Origin: Pleurocapsa sp. MO_226.B13
GTDB lineage: Bacteria > Cyanobacteriota > Cyanobacteriia > Cyanobacteriales > Xenococcaceae
Reading direction: 5' to 3'
NCBI GenBank assembly: GCA_030064795.1
Contig: JASJEI010000534.1
Coordinates: 1-5,299 of the forward strand
DNA: 5,299 nt
A program made the translations under genes and the position numbers. Shown here piece by piece: positions 4,882 through 5,299 of this stretch; within the stretch, counting starts at the first letter, position 1, and every line of letters starts with the position of its first letter. The notes beneath the pieces were generated by a model. That model was not told the origin of the DNA, searched no databases, and saw nothing but the letters and a program-made list of their open reading frames with translations.

Positions 4882-5299
4882 TTAGTTTTTCTTTACTCTC
4901 CATTTTCCTTTCTTTTCGTTGTAGGAAGCTCTAACCCCAAGTCGGGTTAGAGTGGAGAGATTAATTTCACCCATATGGGTGACTTGTCTATGACATTCGC
5001 TATGGAGGTAAATTTTATTCCTAATGGAATCTTCCCCTCCTAATCTTCTGGGAATTATATGGTGAATTTGGGTATTAATTAGCCCTTCACTTGTTATTCC
5101 GTCGTTGCACCATCTACACACGTAATTTGTAGATTTAGCAATGTCACATTTTCCTTTGGATAGTTTTTGATGGACTCTATTTTCCTCATTTTGAATCCTG
5201 CGTTTTTGCCAGTATTTATCCAGCTTCGGGATGAACGAGTTGTAGGTTTTTGTATGTATCTTTACCCCCTTGAGATTTGGGAATAATATGGTGAGTGTG
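4882..5299 (-). CDS. Group II intron-encoded protein, C-terminal HNH end (partial)
   Basis: The frame is open from the window edge to a TAA at 4884-4882, giving 138 visible residues; the GTG at 5121 is internal, not the start. The first part, with TKTYNSFIPKLDKYWQKRR (visible residues 16-34), fits the linker after the maturase (X) domain. A zinc-binding HNH endonuclease domain follows: CRWC (61-64), IHHIIPRRLGGEDS (78-91), N94, then LHSECHRQ (98-105), supplying the H-N-H residues and later zinc ligands. This domain nicks the second DNA strand to prime reverse transcription. It ends with LTRLGVRASY and a basic tail. Only one CxxC is evident before the HNH core; the second metal pair seems to be C102 with a nearby His. 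Domain V lies 112 bases after the stop, which confirms the intron context. Whether the reverse transcriptase is intact cannot be seen. Confidence 0.85.
   Translation of the reverse strand, partial: TLTILFPNLKGVKIHTKTYNSFIPKLDKYWQKRRIQNEENRVHQKLSKGKCDIAKSTNYVCRWCNDGITSEGLINTQIHHIIPRRLGGEDSIRNKIYLHSECHRQVTHMGEINLSTLTRLGVRASYNEKKGKWRVKKN

Larger units (their letters stand above)
4695..5299 (-). mobile_element. Group II intron, 3' portion (continues past window edge)
   Basis: Three things in the right order define it: the HNH-type C-terminus of an intron-encoded protein, about 110 bases of domain IV after its stop, then domains V and VI. Group II introns are self-splicing retroelements that move by reverse transcription at a DNA target. 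The 3' boundary is placed after ACCCGAT (base 4695) by resemblance to the common terminal ACCCGAY; it could be off by several bases. The 5' end, domains I-III and the reverse transcriptase lie beyond base 5299. Confidence 0.85.

Noticed and set aside
5119..5121. GTG at 5121 as the start of a 79-residue free-standing HNH protein
   Set aside because: The frame is open upstream to the window edge with sequence fitting the intron-encoded protein linker, and domain V follows the stop.
1..5299. CRISPR array, tRNA or rRNA
   Set aside because: No regularly spaced repeats, cloverleaf or rRNA-like sequence was seen on either strand.

Overview
The window looks cyanobacterial. It carries seven copies of the octamer GCGATCGC (HIP1), a cytochrome P450 fragment closest to the cyanobacterial CYP110 group, a DUF3854/VapE replication protein of the kind found on cyanobacterial plasmids and genomic islands, and a short palindromic repeat of cyanobacterial style inside a coding region. 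The DNA is fairly AT-rich. Every well-supported gene lies on the minus strand. Base 1 is therefore at the downstream end and base 5299 at the upstream end.

Layout in transcription order, high to low coordinates. (1) 5299-4695 is the 3' end of a group II intron. It holds the HNH-endonuclease tail of the intron-encoded protein, which enters from beyond the window, then domain IV sequence, a recognisable 34-nt domain V, and domain VI. (2) 4675-4636 is an intrinsic terminator just after the intron. (3) 4562-3989 is a regulatory and leader block: a sigma70-type promoter overlapped by a 14-bp inverted repeat, a small Cro/C1-type HTH regulator, and a 32-codon leader ORF with a strong Shine-Dalgarno. 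The leader is absent from ordinary ORF lists because of its size. (4) 3992-1692 is a 766-residue DUF3854 (Toprim-like) plus VapE-type P-loop protein. Its ATG overlaps the leader stop codon (ATGA). (5) 1691-848 is a decayed intergenic stretch. It holds a second, degenerate copy of the extreme C-terminus of the primase/VapE protein or of a close relative, followed by a 35-codon ORF that overlaps its stop by ATGA. (6) 847-95 is the N-terminal half of a P450 that lacks the I-helix, ExxR and heme-cysteine regions and is probably a pseudogene.

Functionally, HTH regulator, leader peptide and primase/helicase form one likely operon. It resembles the replication-control module of a plasmid, or of a VapE-type satellite or integrated element. 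No integrase, relaxase, capsid or partition gene is visible, so the nature of the element is an inference. The intron, the second primase tail and the truncated P450 show a region shaped by insertion, duplication and decay. The most unusual signals are the translationally coupled leader with an internal hairpin, the nested inverted repeats around the HTH promoter and start codon, the relict primase terminus, and the in-frame palindromic repeat in the primase linker.
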